A DNA stretch of 64,000 bases from Nitrospirota bacterium (GTDB lineage: Bacteria > Nitrospirota > Thermodesulfovibrionia > UBA6902): assembly GCA_016215115.1 (NCBI GenBank), contig JACRLN010000025.1, positions 32,494 to 96,493 on the forward strand. The letters are read 5' to 3'. A program made the translations under genes and the position numbers. This document shows positions 35,136 to 45,518 of the stretch, piece by piece (position 1 is the first letter of the stretch; every line of letters starts with the position of its first letter). The notes beneath the pieces are model-generated. The model saw only the letters and a list, made by a program, of their open reading frames with translations. It ran no database searches and was not told the origin of the DNA.

Positions 35136-37943
35136 ATGACAGTTGACTATAAAAATACCTTAAATCTTCCCAATACTGCTTTTCCAATGAAGGCAAATTT
35201 AGCTCAGAAGGAGCTGGAGCTTCTTGACTTCTGGGAAAAAGCAGAGATTTATCAGAAAATGCAGAAAAAAGACAGAAAAAAGAATTATATTCTTCATGAC
35301 GGGCCGCCGTATGCGAATGGGAATATACATATTGGACATGCCCTTAACAAGGTACTCAAGGACATGATTGTTAAATATAAATCGATGAAAGGTTACTACG
35401 CGCCTTACATTCCAGGGTGGGATTGTCATGGGCTCCCTATAGAACATCAGGTAGACAAAAACCTCGGCTCCAAAAAAGATAGTACAGCAAAAATCGAGAA
35501 GCGAAAGCTATGCAGAGAATATGCAGCAAAGTTTGTAGATATTCAGAGGGAAGAATTTAAACGGCTCGGCGTGTTTGGTGCCTGGGAAGCTCCTTATATC
35601 ACTATGGATTTTTCATATGAAACTTCAATTGTAAAAGAATTCAACAAGTTTTATCAAAAAGGTTCAGTTTATAAAGGGAAGAAGCCTGTCCACTGGTGTC
35701 CAACATGTATCACCGCCCTTGCTGAAGCAGAGGTTGAATATGCTGATAAAGAGTCTCCGTCAATATATGTCAAGTTCAAGGTTAAAAATCCAAAAGGAAA
35801 GTTTACAACAGATTCTGACAAAGGTACGTACTTTGTTATTTGGACCACCACTCCATGGACACTGCCTGCAAACATGGCTCTGGCATTGCATCCGCGGTTT
35901 ATTTATCGTCTCGTTCAAACTCCTGAGGGAGAATTAATCATTGCACAAGACTTAATTAAAGACTGCATGAAGAAAATTGGATATACAGAAGAAGATTATT
36001 CTGTAACTTCCGGAGGATGGACTGGCGCTGAGCTTGAAGGAATCATTTGCAGGCATCCCTGGATTGATCGCGATGTAAATACCATACTCGGCGAGCATGT
36101 TACATTGGAGCAGGGCACAGGCGTTGTCCATACGGCGCCGGGACATGGGGAAGAAGATTTTGAAATGGGTTTAAAATATGGGTTGGATATATATGCTCCG
36201 GTTGACATGAAAGGCTGTTTTACTGAAGATGTTTCAGGATTTGCCGGGCAGTATGTTTTTAAGGCAAATCTTGAAATTATCAATAAACTCAAAGAGGTAC
36301 ACGCCTTACTTGGTTCACCGGAGAATATAAAGCATTCTTATCCCCACTGCTGGAGATGTAAGAAGCCGGTTATCTTCAGGGCTACAGAACAATGGTTCAT
36401 TTCAATGGAAAAAAACAATCTGAGATACCAAGCGCTAAACGAGATTAAGAAAACGGAGTGGATTCCCAAATGGGGAATGGACAGGATTTGGGGAATGGTT
36501 GAGAACAGACCTGACTGGTGTATCTCAAGACAAAGGGCATGGGGAGTACCTATCACTTTGTTACAATGCAAAAAATGCAAGGAATTTATAAACGATAAGG
36601 CAGTAATGGACAAAATTGAAGAGGAAGTTGCAAAAAATGGCGCTGATATCTGGTTTGAAAAAAATGAGACTGAGTTGATTCCATCCGGTTACAAATGCCC
36701 GAAATGCGGTTCTCCGGAGTTTATTAAGGAAACGGATATTCTTGATGTCTGGTTCGATTCCGGAGTAAGTCATGCTGCAGTTATGGAGGCTGATAAGCGC
36801 CTCTTAAGTCCTGCTGATCTATATCTCGAAGGAAGCGACCAGCACAGGGGATGGTTTCAGAGCTCTCTCCTTACATCAGTTGGAACGAGAGGCAGAGCGC
36901 CATATAAGGCAGTACTGACGCATGGTTTTGTAGTAGACGGACAGGGGAAAAAGATGTCCAAATCCCTTGGAAATGTCATTGCACCGCAGGAAATTACAAA
37001 AAAACACGGCGCTGAAATCTTGCGGCTCTGGACCTCTTCTGCTGATTACAGGGAAGACATGAGGATTTCAAATGAAATCATTGCACGCCTCATTGAGGCA
37101 TACAGGAAAATAAGAAACACTTGCAGATTCCTTCTTGGAAATATTAATGATTTTGATACAACGATTGCTGATCTGGATAAATTGAACAAGGATGATTTAC
37201 TTGAGATAGATAAATACGCCCTAAGCATACTTCAAGAACTTATCCAGAAAGTCAATACTGCTTATGAAACATTTGCTTTTCATGAAGTCTATCATTCTAT
37301 ATACAAATTCTGCGTGATGGACATGAGCGCTTTTTATCTTGATATTCTAAAAGACCGTCTGTATACATTTAACCCAGATTCAAAAGAGAGACGGGCTTCC
37401 CAGATTATTTTATATAACATATTGATTTCTATAACTAAAATGATAGCCCCCATACTTTCTTTTACGGCAGAGGAGCTCTGGAAGTTTATTCCCGGGAACA
37501 AAGAGGATAGTGTGTTTCTCTCTGCCTTCCCGGAGGTTCATTCTGAATGGATTGATAAAAATTTGGAAGAAACATGGAGAAACTTATCAAAAATTCGTGA
37601 TGAGGTTAATAAGGCCTTAGAGATAAAACGTCAGGAAAAATTTATCGGAAATGCACTTGAAGCCAAGGTAACCATTTATGCTGGAGATGAGACTTATAAA
37701 CTTCTTGAAAAATATACTTATTTTTTACCTACACTTTTTATTGTTTCTGCTGCTGCTGTCTTCAAAGATGTGATTGCTCCGGATACAGCATATAAAAGCA
37801 CTGAACTTGAAAGAGTAGCGATCCTCGTTGAAAAAGCTGTTGGCGATAAATGTCAAAGATGCTGGAATTGGGATGTTTCCGTTGGGAAGCATGAGAAATT
37901 CCCTGAATTATGTAAAAAATGTTGCGAAGCAATAATAGCGTGA
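35136..37943 (+). CDS. ileS: Isoleucyl-tRNA synthetase
   Basis: HDGPPYANGNIHIGHALNK, DVWFDSGVSHAAV, KMSKSLGN, C-terminal Zn motif CQRCWNW...CKKC. Confidence 0.98.
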   Translation: MTVDYKNTLNLPNTAFPMKANLAQKELELLDFWEKAEIYQKMQKKDRKKNYILHDGPPYANGNIHIGHALNKVLKDMIVKYKSMKGYYAPYIPGWDCHGLPIEHQVDKNLGSKKDSTAKIEKRKLCREYAAKFVDIQREEFKRLGVFGAWEAPYITMDFSYETSIVKEFNKFYQKGSVYKGKKPVHWCPTCITALAEAEVEYADKESPSIYVKFKVKNPKGKFTTDSDKGTYFVIWTTTPWTLPANMALALHPRFIYRLVQTPEGELIIAQDLIKDCMKKIGYTEEDYSVTSGGWTGAELEGIICRHPWIDRDVNTILGEHVTLEQGTGVVHTAPGHGEEDFEMGLKYGLDIYAPVDMKGCFTEDVSGFAGQYVFKANLEIINKLKEVHALLGSPENIKHSYPHCWRCKKPVIFRATEQWFISMEKNNLRYQALNEIKKTEWIPKWGMDRIWGMVENRPDWCISRQRAWGVPITLLQCKKCKEFINDKAVMDKIEEEVAKNGADIWFEKNETELIPSGYKCPKCGSPEFIKETDILDVWFDSGVSHAAVMEADKRLLSPADLYLEGSDQHRGWFQSSLLTSVGTRGRAPYKAVLTHGFVVDGQGKKMSKSLGNVIAPQEITKKHGAEILRLWTSSADYREDMRISNEIIARLIEAYRKIRNTCRFLLGNINDFDTTIADLDKLNKDDLLEIDKYALSILQELIQKVNTAYETFAFHEVYHSIYKFCVMDMSAFYLDILKDRLYTFNPDSKERRASQIILYNILISITKMIAPILSFTAEELWKFIPGNKEDSVFLSAFPEVHSEWIDKNLEETWRNLSKIRDEVNKALEIKRQEKFIGNALEAKVTIYAGDETYKLLEKYTYFLPTLFIVSAAAVFKDVIAPDTAYKSTELERVAILVEKAVGDKCQRCWNWDVSVGKHEKFPELCKKCCEAIIA

Positions 37944-37951
37944 GGAAGGGT

Positions 37952-38410
37952 ATGTACATATCTTTTATAGCTTTTTTTGTAGTTATTATTGATTTTCTGA
38001 CAAAAAGAGTTGTCATTGCCAAAGTAATGCCATATGAAAAAATCAATATCTTACCTTTCTTAAGAATAGTTTATATTGAAAACAAAGGCGCCGCCTTCGG
38101 GATTTTTTCTAATTTAGGCAATAATGTGTTTATAGCAATTTCTCTCATCGCAATAATTGGTATAATAGTATACGCTGTCAGGTTTGCAAAAGGTCTGGAG
38201 ATTTATTCATTTTCTCTTATTTTGGGCGGTGCACTTGGGAACCTTAATGACAGGATAATGCTTGGTAAAGTCATTGATTTTATTGATGTTTTCGTTGGTA
38301 AATGGCACTGGCCTGCATTCAATGTTGCAGACTCTGCTCTAACGATCGGTATAGCATTATTTATCATGTCGAACATACGGCATGGGAAGGCCAAGAAACA
38401 GGATACCTAA
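37952..38410 (+). CDS. lspA: Lipoprotein signal peptidase (start MYISFI)
   Basis: IDFLTKRVV, ENKGAAFGIF, GGALGNLNDRI, VIDFIDVFVGKWHWPAFNVADSALTIG. Confidence 0.96.
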   Translation: MYISFIAFFVVIIDFLTKRVVIAKVMPYEKINILPFLRIVYIENKGAAFGIFSNLGNNVFIAISLIAIIGIIVYAVRFAKGLEIYSFSLILGGALGNLNDRIMLGKVIDFIDVFVGKWHWPAFNVADSALTIGIALFIMSNIRHGKAKKQDT

Positions 38411-38532
38411 GGGTAAAGGACTTTATGTCTTAACATATTGTCTTTTAAGTATTTCTCTGTGAACTCTGTGGTTCAACTGCTTTTTTCAGGATGTTATGTT
38501 ATGATAGCGTTATTACTTCATGGTAAACCATT

Positions 38533-38715
38533 ATGAAAAGAAGCTTTGAAAATTCTACTTCCTCGCAAGAAGCACACGGCAAATCAAAATTTAAAATATT
38601 CCTTCAAAAGCAATCAGTCAGGATCAAGCAGGGGCCATTTACCTGCCCTTTTTGCAGAGAAATACTTCATGGAATATCTTCATTTGGATCACACCTTAAG
38701 AAACACTGTACCTGA
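38533..38715 (+). CDS. Small protein with classical C2H2 zinc finger (60 aa)
   Basis: FTCPFCREILHGISSFGSHLKKHCT: C-X2-C-X12-H-X3-H. Confidence 0.65.
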   Translation: MKRSFENSTSSQEAHGKSKFKIFLQKQSVRIKQGPFTCPFCREILHGISSFGSHLKKHCT

Positions 38716-38729
38716 TAAATAGATTGAGG

Positions 38730-39728
38730 TTAGCCGTTGGCTGACCCGAGAGGCAGATAAGCCTTTGGATTTAAAGTAAAATCTACCATTTCTTTATTTT
38801 CAAAATGATAATACCCGGCAGCAGCTATCATTGCTGCATTATCAGTACATAAATGTTCTGATGGCAGATAAACTTCTATTCCCTGCTCAAAAGCTTTTGC
38901 TCTTACTTGCTTTCTTAAAACACTGTTTGCAGCTACACCGCCAGACAATACAATCCTTTTTACCTTGTTTGATCTCGCGCCTTCTAAGGCTCTATTTATT
39001 AAAATCTCTATAACAGCAGATTGAAAACTCGCAGCAACGTCTTCTTTCCTTGATTCCGGATATTTTTTTAAATGATTAAATACAGCGGTCTTTAATCCAC
39101 TAAAACTGACATCAAAACTTTCTTTAATAAGTCCCCTCGGAAATGTAATAGCGTCAGCATTCCCTTTTGCTGCTATAGTATCAATAATTGGACCACCAGG
39201 ATAGCCAAAACCAAGAAGCTTTGCAACCTTATCATAGGCTTCACCTGCTGCGTCATCCCTTGTTCTCCCAAGTTCAGAATATATTCCAAATCCATCTACA
39301 ATATAAAAAGCGGTATGGCCTCCGGATACGACAAGGGCAAGGAACGGAAACTCGGGTCTTGCCTCAAGAAATATAGAAATTATATGTCCTTCCAGGTGAT
39401 TAATTGCCACCAAGGGGATATTCTTAGCAAATGAAAGGGCCTTAGCAAAACAAACTCCTACGAGAAGAGAACCAATAAGACCAGGGCCTTTGCTCACAGC
39501 AATTGCAGAAATATCATTAAATCCAGCTCCTGACTTTTTTATTGCCTCGTCGACAACCGGTATTATCATTTCTATATGTCTTCTCGATGCAAGTTCGGGC
39601 ACTATCCCACCATATTTCTGGTGGATCTCGTTCTGACTTGAGACAATATTAGAAATAATTTTATTCCCATTCTCAACAACAGAAGCTGAAGTATCATCAC
39701 AAGATGTATCAATTCCGAGGATAAGCAT
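38730..39728 (-). CDS. tsaD: tRNA N6-adenosine threonylcarbamoyltransferase TsaD
   Basis: ILGIDTSCDDTSASVV, RRHIEMI, HLEGHI, VSGGHTAFY, GGVAANSVLR. Confidence 0.98.
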   Translation of the reverse strand: MLILGIDTSCDDTSASVVENGNKIISNIVSSQNEIHQKYGGIVPELASRRHIEMIIPVVDEAIKKSGAGFNDISAIAVSKGPGLIGSLLVGVCFAKALSFAKNIPLVAINHLEGHIISIFLEARPEFPFLALVVSGGHTAFYIVDGFGIYSELGRTRDDAAGEAYDKVAKLLGFGYPGGPIIDTIAAKGNADAITFPRGLIKESFDVSFSGLKTAVFNHLKKYPESRKEDVAASFQSAVIEILINRALEGARSNKVKRIVLSGGVAANSVLRKQVRAKAFEQGIEVYLPSEHLCTDNAAMIAAAGYYHFENKEMVDFTLNPKAYLPLGSANG

Positions 39729-39830
39729 ATTAATTTAATTACTTATAGAATTAACATGATAAAAGTATCATATTATTGAAGATTAGTCAATTTCCTGTCT
39801 TACTGCTTCTCTGTTACTTCAATTCAAACA

Positions 39831-39985
39831 AATATAAATAGAGTCTGTCTATAAACTCGGTTTGTTTGTCATTCCTGCCCGGTACTGGCAAACTCAAGCA
39901 ACAATCCATAACCTTTTGAAATTACTGGCTTCCCGTTTTCACGGGAATGATAGAGAGTTACTTTATAAACAGACATTAATTAATA
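39831..39985. mobile_element. MITE-like element, family 2
   Basis: AAATAGAGTCTGTCTATAAACTCGG...GTTACTTTATAAACAGACATTAATTAATAA flanking a GTCATTCC..GGGAATGA core. Confidence 0.6.
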
Positions 39986-40203
39986 ATCCTTATTTACAAA
40001 AATGTTAAATAATTATTAATTTTATTAAATAGTTATATCTATAAATAAAAAGATATCAACGGGTGTTAATAATATCTTAATAACATGATTTGCATATATT
40101 TTTTTTGATTAAGTGCACACAAATTTTTATTAAAATACAATAAGCTGAGGGAACATAACTTACAATGTGATAAAAACTTTTTTTATCTATTATCAAACAA
40201 CCC

Positions 40204-40219
40204 TGTTCCACGTGGAACA
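40204..40219. promoter_or_regulatory. parS-like ParB-binding palindrome TGTTCCACGTGGAACA
   Basis: Perfect 16-bp palindrome matching the TGTTNCACGTGNAACA consensus. Confidence 0.85.
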
Positions 40220-40535
40220 TTTTCTTGGTTAATATATCTGTATAGCTACCTCGATCATATAAAAAATTGCCATTTTTATAACTACCCTATTATACCTATT
40301 AGAAACAATGTTTCTTTAGCGAAAAAATGAAGGGAAACAATAAATATTACTTTAACCTATAAACGGCAATTAACCACAGAATACATCGAGAACTCAGAGA
40401 TAAAAGAGTTCATATTCAAAAACCCGAAAACATGTGACAATCAATTCTCACATGTTGTTAGATAGGTACATTTTAAAAATTTTCTGCTTGATATCTTATC
40501 TATTTTAATTTATTATCTATATAAGATTTATTATT

Positions 40536-40916
40536 ATGTCTAAGACCACTGAAATAACGTCGATTATTAGTACCCTGTCAAAATTAAATATGCAGAGAAC
40601 AAATTATATTTTCAGCCTGGTTCATGGTAAATCTTTGGTGCATGGTTTACCTCACAAGGTATTTAGAAAGTGCGGAAAAAATAATTGTAAATGTAAAAGA
40701 GGGGAATTGCATGGACCTTACTATGCGCTATCAGTAAACAAAGACGGCAAGAAAAAAATTGTAATGATTAAGAAAGCCGATCATAGACTTATTCTGAAAG
40801 AAGCAGGAAGATATCAATATTATCAGAAGAAACTTGCTCACATACGAAAGATTAATAAAGAAATAGATGTCCTATTAGAAAAATTGAAATTTATAACAAC
40901 AAAATATTATCCATAA
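40536..40916 (+). CDS. DUF6788-like small conserved protein
   Basis: RKCGKNNCKCKRGELHGPYYALSVNKDGKKK Cys motif. Confidence 0.65.
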   Translation: MSKTTEITSIISTLSKLNMQRTNYIFSLVHGKSLVHGLPHKVFRKCGKNNCKCKRGELHGPYYALSVNKDGKKKIVMIKKADHRLILKEAGRYQYYQKKLAHIRKINKEIDVLLEKLKFITTKYYP

Positions 40917-40969
40917 CATAACTTGTTTAAATTTTCTTTTAAATGAATAAACATACAACAAAAATAAAC

Positions 40970-41674
40970 TTAAAGCTTTCCCAAAAGATTCACAACTTTT
41001 TCTGTTTCAATAAGGGAGTCTAAAACAATATCTGCCTCTGTTGTCAGCAAGTCTTCTTTTGAATAAGGCCCTGTTGCCACTGCGATGCAGCGGGCGCCGT
41101 GTACTTTGGCACACCTAACATCTCTTGGCGTATCACCTACGACAATACATTCCTTCGGAATAAATGAAAAACCCTTCCTCGAGAATTTTTCAATTGCAAT
41201 TGGCAATAGTTCATCTCTATCTTCATGATCACTGCCAAATGCGCCGTCTATAAAATATTCATTCAGTCTAAAAGGATCGAGCTTTATCCTTGCGCCTCCT
41301 TCGAGATTGCCCGTAAGAAGCCCGATAGGCATTTCCATCGTTCTCAATAAGTCGAGCGCTTCTTTTATCCCGGGTTTTATTTTCTTCATTGGATTGTTAA
41401 TCTCATTTTGAAGGAAGTGGAGATAAATCTCCGTCATCTTCTTCACATTGCCGTCCATGGAAAATCCATGCGTGCCGAGACCTTCTTTAATAATCTGAAT
41501 ATCTGTTTTCCCTGCCATTGTTATACCGTTAAAAGCGTCTTCAATATTGAATAGCGCATGAAACGCCAGGTTCAACGACCTCGTGCCCGCGCCTCCGGCG
41601 GTTATCAGTGTCCCGTCAATATCAAAAAGAATCAATTTTTTCTTTGTCTTATTCATATTTTTTATTATACCCAT
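40970..41674 (-). CDS. HAD-family hydrolase (phosphoglycolate phosphatase-like)
   Basis: LILFDIDGTLI, LLTGN, IVVGDTPRDVRCA. Confidence 0.9.
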   Translation of the reverse strand: MGIIKNMNKTKKKLILFDIDGTLITAGGAGTRSLNLAFHALFNIEDAFNGITMAGKTDIQIIKEGLGTHGFSMDGNVKKMTEIYLHFLQNEINNPMKKIKPGIKEALDLLRTMEMPIGLLTGNLEGGARIKLDPFRLNEYFIDGAFGSDHEDRDELLPIAIEKFSRKGFSFIPKECIVVGDTPRDVRCAKVHGARCIAVATGPYSKEDLLTTEADIVLDSLIETEKVVNLLGKL

Positions 41675-41820
41675 TTATATATTATATGTTTTAATAAAAA
41701 TGAGTCTGATAAAAACCGGGCATTTTTAATTTGGCTTGACACTCTATTTGGGTACACTTGAAAAAATATGTTCATTTGCGTTACATTACCTCCGCACAAA
41801 ATACTTCCTCGGGGGTAAGA

Positions 41821-42349
41821 ATGATAGATTATTTAATACCTAAACAAAGATAAACTTGCATCCTTTGAGCTTGCCCTCAGACAGGCCGGCATAGAAAAAT
41901 GCAACCTCGTTTATGTCTCAAGTATATTCCCTCCCAACTGTAAAATCGTAAACAAAGAAAAAGGCCTCCAATTTATTAAACCTGGACAAATTACTTTTTG
42001 CGTAATGGCGAGAAATGAGACTAATGAGCCAAACAGGCTTGTTTCCGCTGCAATTGGTTTGGCAGTGCCCTCGGACAGGAAAAATTACGGTTATATCTCT
42101 GAACACCATACTTTTGGCGAGACAGCAAAAAAATCAGGGGAATACGCTGAAGATCTTGCTGCAACAATGCTTGCAACTACACTCGGTATCCCCTTTGATC
42201 CCGACCTTGCATGGGATGCAAGAAAACAGGTTTATAAAGCAAGCAGGTATATATTTAAATCCACGCACATATGTCAATCTGCAGAAGCTCATAAAGATGG
42301 ACTATGGACCACGGTAATCGCTGCCGCAGTCATGTTATTAGAAGAATAA
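41821..42349 (+). pseudogene. Pyruvoyl-dependent arginine decarboxylase, disrupted near the N-terminus
   Basis: [10 protein letters not shown] in frame 1, then a frame with no usable start codon: [32 protein letters not shown]...[40 protein letters not shown]. Confidence 0.8.
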
Positions 42350-43204
42350 TTGGCTAACAAACTCCCATATAATTTCGGCGCCTTACCAGAAAAATATTCA
42401 ACCTACAAGAATTCAAAAATAATTGTCCTTCCCGTACCATTTGATAAAACCAGTTCATGGATGAAAGGTTCTGACAAAGGCCCCGACGCTATTATCAATG
42501 CCTCACGAAATATGGAACTATATGACATTGAGACAAATGCAGAGGTTTACAGAAAAGGGATTCATACGGCAAAAGCGGTTACAGCCGGTAATGCAAGAAC
42601 GCTGGCAGTTAAAGTACAAAACTCGGTAGACGATTTGTTAAAAAATAATAAATTCGTTGTTGTGCTGGGAGGAGAGCATACTGTCTCTCTGGGAACTATT
42701 CAAGCCCATACAGAGTTTTTCAGCAAAATAACCATCCTTCATCTTGATGCTCATTCCGACATGAGAGATTCATATGAAGGCGATAAATACAGTCATGCCT
42801 GTATCATGGCAAGGGTGAAGGAGATTACAAAGAATATTATTTCTGTAGGGATAAGGAGTACAGACTCATCTGAGCTAAAGAATATTAATAAACAGAATAC
42901 ATTCTATGCATCAACTATCCATCACTCAAAAGAGTGGATTAAAAAAGTTGTGAGAAAGCTTTCTGAAAACGTTTATGTTTCTATTGATCTGGATGTTTTT
43001 GACCCTTCTATCATGCCTTCTACGGGTACGCCTGAACCCGGAGGACTTGGATGGTATGATGTATTGGACTTGCTTGAGATTGTTTCAAAAAATAACAATA
43101 TAGTTGGATTTGATGTTGTAGAACTCTGCCCTTCCAAAAATATGGCTCCTGACTTCCTCACAGCAAAGTTGATATATAAGCTGCTGAGTTTTAAGTTTGC
43201 CTGA
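42350..43204 (+). CDS. speB: Agmatinase (ureohydrolase family)
   Basis: GGEHTVSLG, HLDAHSDMRDSYEG, SIDLDVFDPSIMPSTGTPEPGG, TTG start directly after the upstream stop. Confidence 0.94.
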   Translation: MANKLPYNFGALPEKYSTYKNSKIIVLPVPFDKTSSWMKGSDKGPDAIINASRNMELYDIETNAEVYRKGIHTAKAVTAGNARTLAVKVQNSVDDLLKNNKFVVVLGGEHTVSLGTIQAHTEFFSKITILHLDAHSDMRDSYEGDKYSHACIMARVKEITKNIISVGIRSTDSSELKNINKQNTFYASTIHHSKEWIKKVVRKLSENVYVSIDLDVFDPSIMPSTGTPEPGGLGWYDVLDLLEIVSKNNNIVGFDVVELCPSKNMAPDFLTAKLIYKLLSFKFA

Positions 43205-43217
43205 TGCAAAATATTGT

Positions 43218-43682
43218 CTACTCTTCAAAACACACCTCAACAAAAAAGCTTCCTGCCACAATTTTGAACGGTATGCATATTACGCGTCCACTTGTTTTAT
43301 GGATTATTGAATGATTTTTGCCAATTATGGTTGAAGGGATAGCCATGTCGAATTTATATCCTTTTTCCGAAAATATTTTTTTAGCGCCTCCGCTTACCAT
43401 ATTAGTAATCTCACCAACACAATCGGCCACTGAATCATCAATTTTTTGTGCGTTTTCACCAAGCATTTGAGAAACTATATGCAATATAGCTGGTTCGGTA
43501 AATGTGATGGCCAGACTCCCTATTGCTTTATCTCCTGTTAAACCGATTATGCCAGTAACATCTCCTTTTGCGCTCTTTTCAATTTTCAGGAAAGGTTTAT
43601 CAGGTTTCGCTTCTGTTTTAGCCATCGTAGCCAACACATTCATAATGCTTACTAAAAAAGGATTAACGAACTCGATATTCAT
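43218..43682 (-). CDS. cheX: CheX-like chemotaxis phosphatase
   Basis: NIEFVNPFLVSIMNVL, DCVGEITNMVSGGAKKIFSEKG. Confidence 0.88.
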   Translation of the reverse strand: MNIEFVNPFLVSIMNVLATMAKTEAKPDKPFLKIEKSAKGDVTGIIGLTGDKAIGSLAITFTEPAILHIVSQMLGENAQKIDDSVADCVGEITNMVSGGAKKIFSEKGYKFDMAIPSTIIGKNHSIIHKTSGRVICIPFKIVAGSFFVEVCFEE

Positions 43683-43787
43683 TGGTATACCATTTATTCT
43701 TCATTTCTGTTTGCAATAATTATTTCTTGTTAACTAATTTATAAGATACCTGATCTTTAAAAAATCGGGAATATGTGTTGTATGTTT

Positions 43788-44351
43788 TCATAGTATTTCA
43801 TCACTTATTCTTGATAGTTCTTTCTCGATATTATCCAGCACCTGAACCACTGATGAAGTTTTGAGTACATACCTTACGATCCTCACCCATTCTTCTGAAA
43901 CAACCTTTACTCCGTATCGGTATAAAGATTGTTCTATTTTATATTTCTCCAGCGTTGATAATGCATCATTGACAATTGAAAGGCCCTTCAGTACTATTAG
44001 CAGTTTTTCCTTTTCCTCTTGTTTGCCCTGAGTGCGGATAAGCTTGATAATACGTCTGTAATTATCAGAACCAAGGTCTATTTTCCCCAATTCTTCAAAC
44101 AGGAATCTGTTTAATATAATTTCAAGGATCACATGGTCATTATTGATAATCCTTCTCCATACAATCGTACCGGAAAAACGCTCTACACCTTTCCTGAACA
44201 TGACATTGTCAATATCGATATCCCGGTCAATATAAAAATTAAACCCGTCTTCATTCCAGTCAAGTGCTTTAATCGGTTTCCACGCATCGTTTATTTCAAC
44301 TTTTAATCCTATATTGATGTGGCTGTATCTCTTTTTTCTTCTGATGTTCAT
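43788..44351 (-). CDS. PilZ-like hypothetical protein
   Basis: MNIRRKKRYSHINIGLKVEI...KALDWNEDGFNFYID resembles a PilZ start; weak. Confidence 0.5.
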   Translation of the reverse strand: MNIRRKKRYSHINIGLKVEINDAWKPIKALDWNEDGFNFYIDRDIDIDNVMFRKGVERFSGTIVWRRIINNDHVILEIILNRFLFEELGKIDLGSDNYRRIIKLIRTQGKQEEKEKLLIVLKGLSIVNDALSTLEKYKIEQSLYRYGVKVVSEEWVRIVRYVLKTSSVVQVLDNIEKELSRISDEIL

Positions 44352-44720
44352 CTTTTCTTAATTAATCTAACCCGCATTATTCATAACCTTGGAGCAAGTA
44401 TGGAGAAAAAACATATTGTGCGATACCTTAGCAAAAACAGCAAAAATATACTCTGTAAAAAATAGATATGTAACAACTTTTTCAAAATCATATCGCATTC
44501 AAGATGTTTTTGAGCCATGGCTTGCTCCAAACAGATTTCATGAATAATCTTGGCTAAAAGGAACTATTTATTTATACTTTATTATATAAACGGAACTTTC
44601 TGAAAAATCTTTACATTGAACACCAAATATCTGCTTGATTAAAGGTATCCTTTATCACTGACCTGAGTTCATACCGAAAGAAGTAATTCTGCGAATCCTC
44701 TGAAGATAATTATTGTCTTA

Positions 44721-45458
44721 TTATTTGCTCTCCCACGTCTTTACGTATTTGAGAAACGTATAATAACTGTAAAGAAGAGCAAGTATCAGTCCGTGAGCGC
44801 CGTCAAGAAATCCCCTCCTGATAAAATACATTTTAATAAAAGTTACAAGCGGTTTTATGGTGAGAGAAAACAGGCATGCAGAGGCGGTATTTTTTCTTAT
44901 CTCACAGGCTGCAAGTGTTGAGTAGTTCTCTGCCCTCAATACAAAATCCGAGATGCTCCGGTAGGTGTAATGTTTAAGAGGATTTTTCAAATAAGCAGTT
45001 TTGCCTTCTACTATCACTTTTTCATGCACTTCACGAATTTCAAAACGCCCTTTATCTTTTTTGAATAGCCTCAATGTATAATCCGGCCACCATCCGCTGT
45101 GCTTTATCCATTTGCCAATAAAATAATTCTCCCTCGGTATGTGAAAACCATTACAGTCGGTATTAGATATAGCTCTAATAATTTCTGTTTTAAGCTCAGG
45201 CGTTACCCTCTCGTCCGCATCAATTATGAAAACCCATGGTCCCTCTGCATAATCAACAGCCCTCTGCTTCTGCCGCGCAAACCCCTGCCATTCATACTGA
45301 AAGACTTTATCGGTGTACTTTCTGCAAATCTCAACAGTCTTGTCTTTGCTGAACGCATCAACGATTATGATTTCTTTTGCGTCAGCAACACTTTTCAGGG
45401 CGTCTTCAATGTTCTGCTCTTCATCTTTTGTTACTATGACGATGGAAATTGGTAGCAT
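44721..45458 (-). CDS. Glycosyltransferase family 2 (LPS core-type)
   Basis: ISIVIVTKDEEQNIEDALKSV, VFIIDADERV. Confidence 0.92.
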   Translation of the reverse strand: MLPISIVIVTKDEEQNIEDALKSVADAKEIIIVDAFSKDKTVEICRKYTDKVFQYEWQGFARQKQRAVDYAEGPWVFIIDADERVTPELKTEIIRAISNTDCNGFHIPRENYFIGKWIKHSGWWPDYTLRLFKKDKGRFEIREVHEKVIVEGKTAYLKNPLKHYTYRSISDFVLRAENYSTLAACEIRKNTASACLFSLTIKPLVTFIKMYFIRRGFLDGAHGLILALLYSYYTFLKYVKTWESK

Positions 45459-45518
45459 GTCTTATTTTTTGTCATTCCGGCTTGTCCGGAATCTGTAGGG
45501 GCAATTCATGAATTGTCC

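Noticed and set aside
39985-40535. Calling oriC here
   Set aside because: AT-rich with a parS-like site, but I saw no clear cluster of DnaA boxes or dnaA/dnaN genes.
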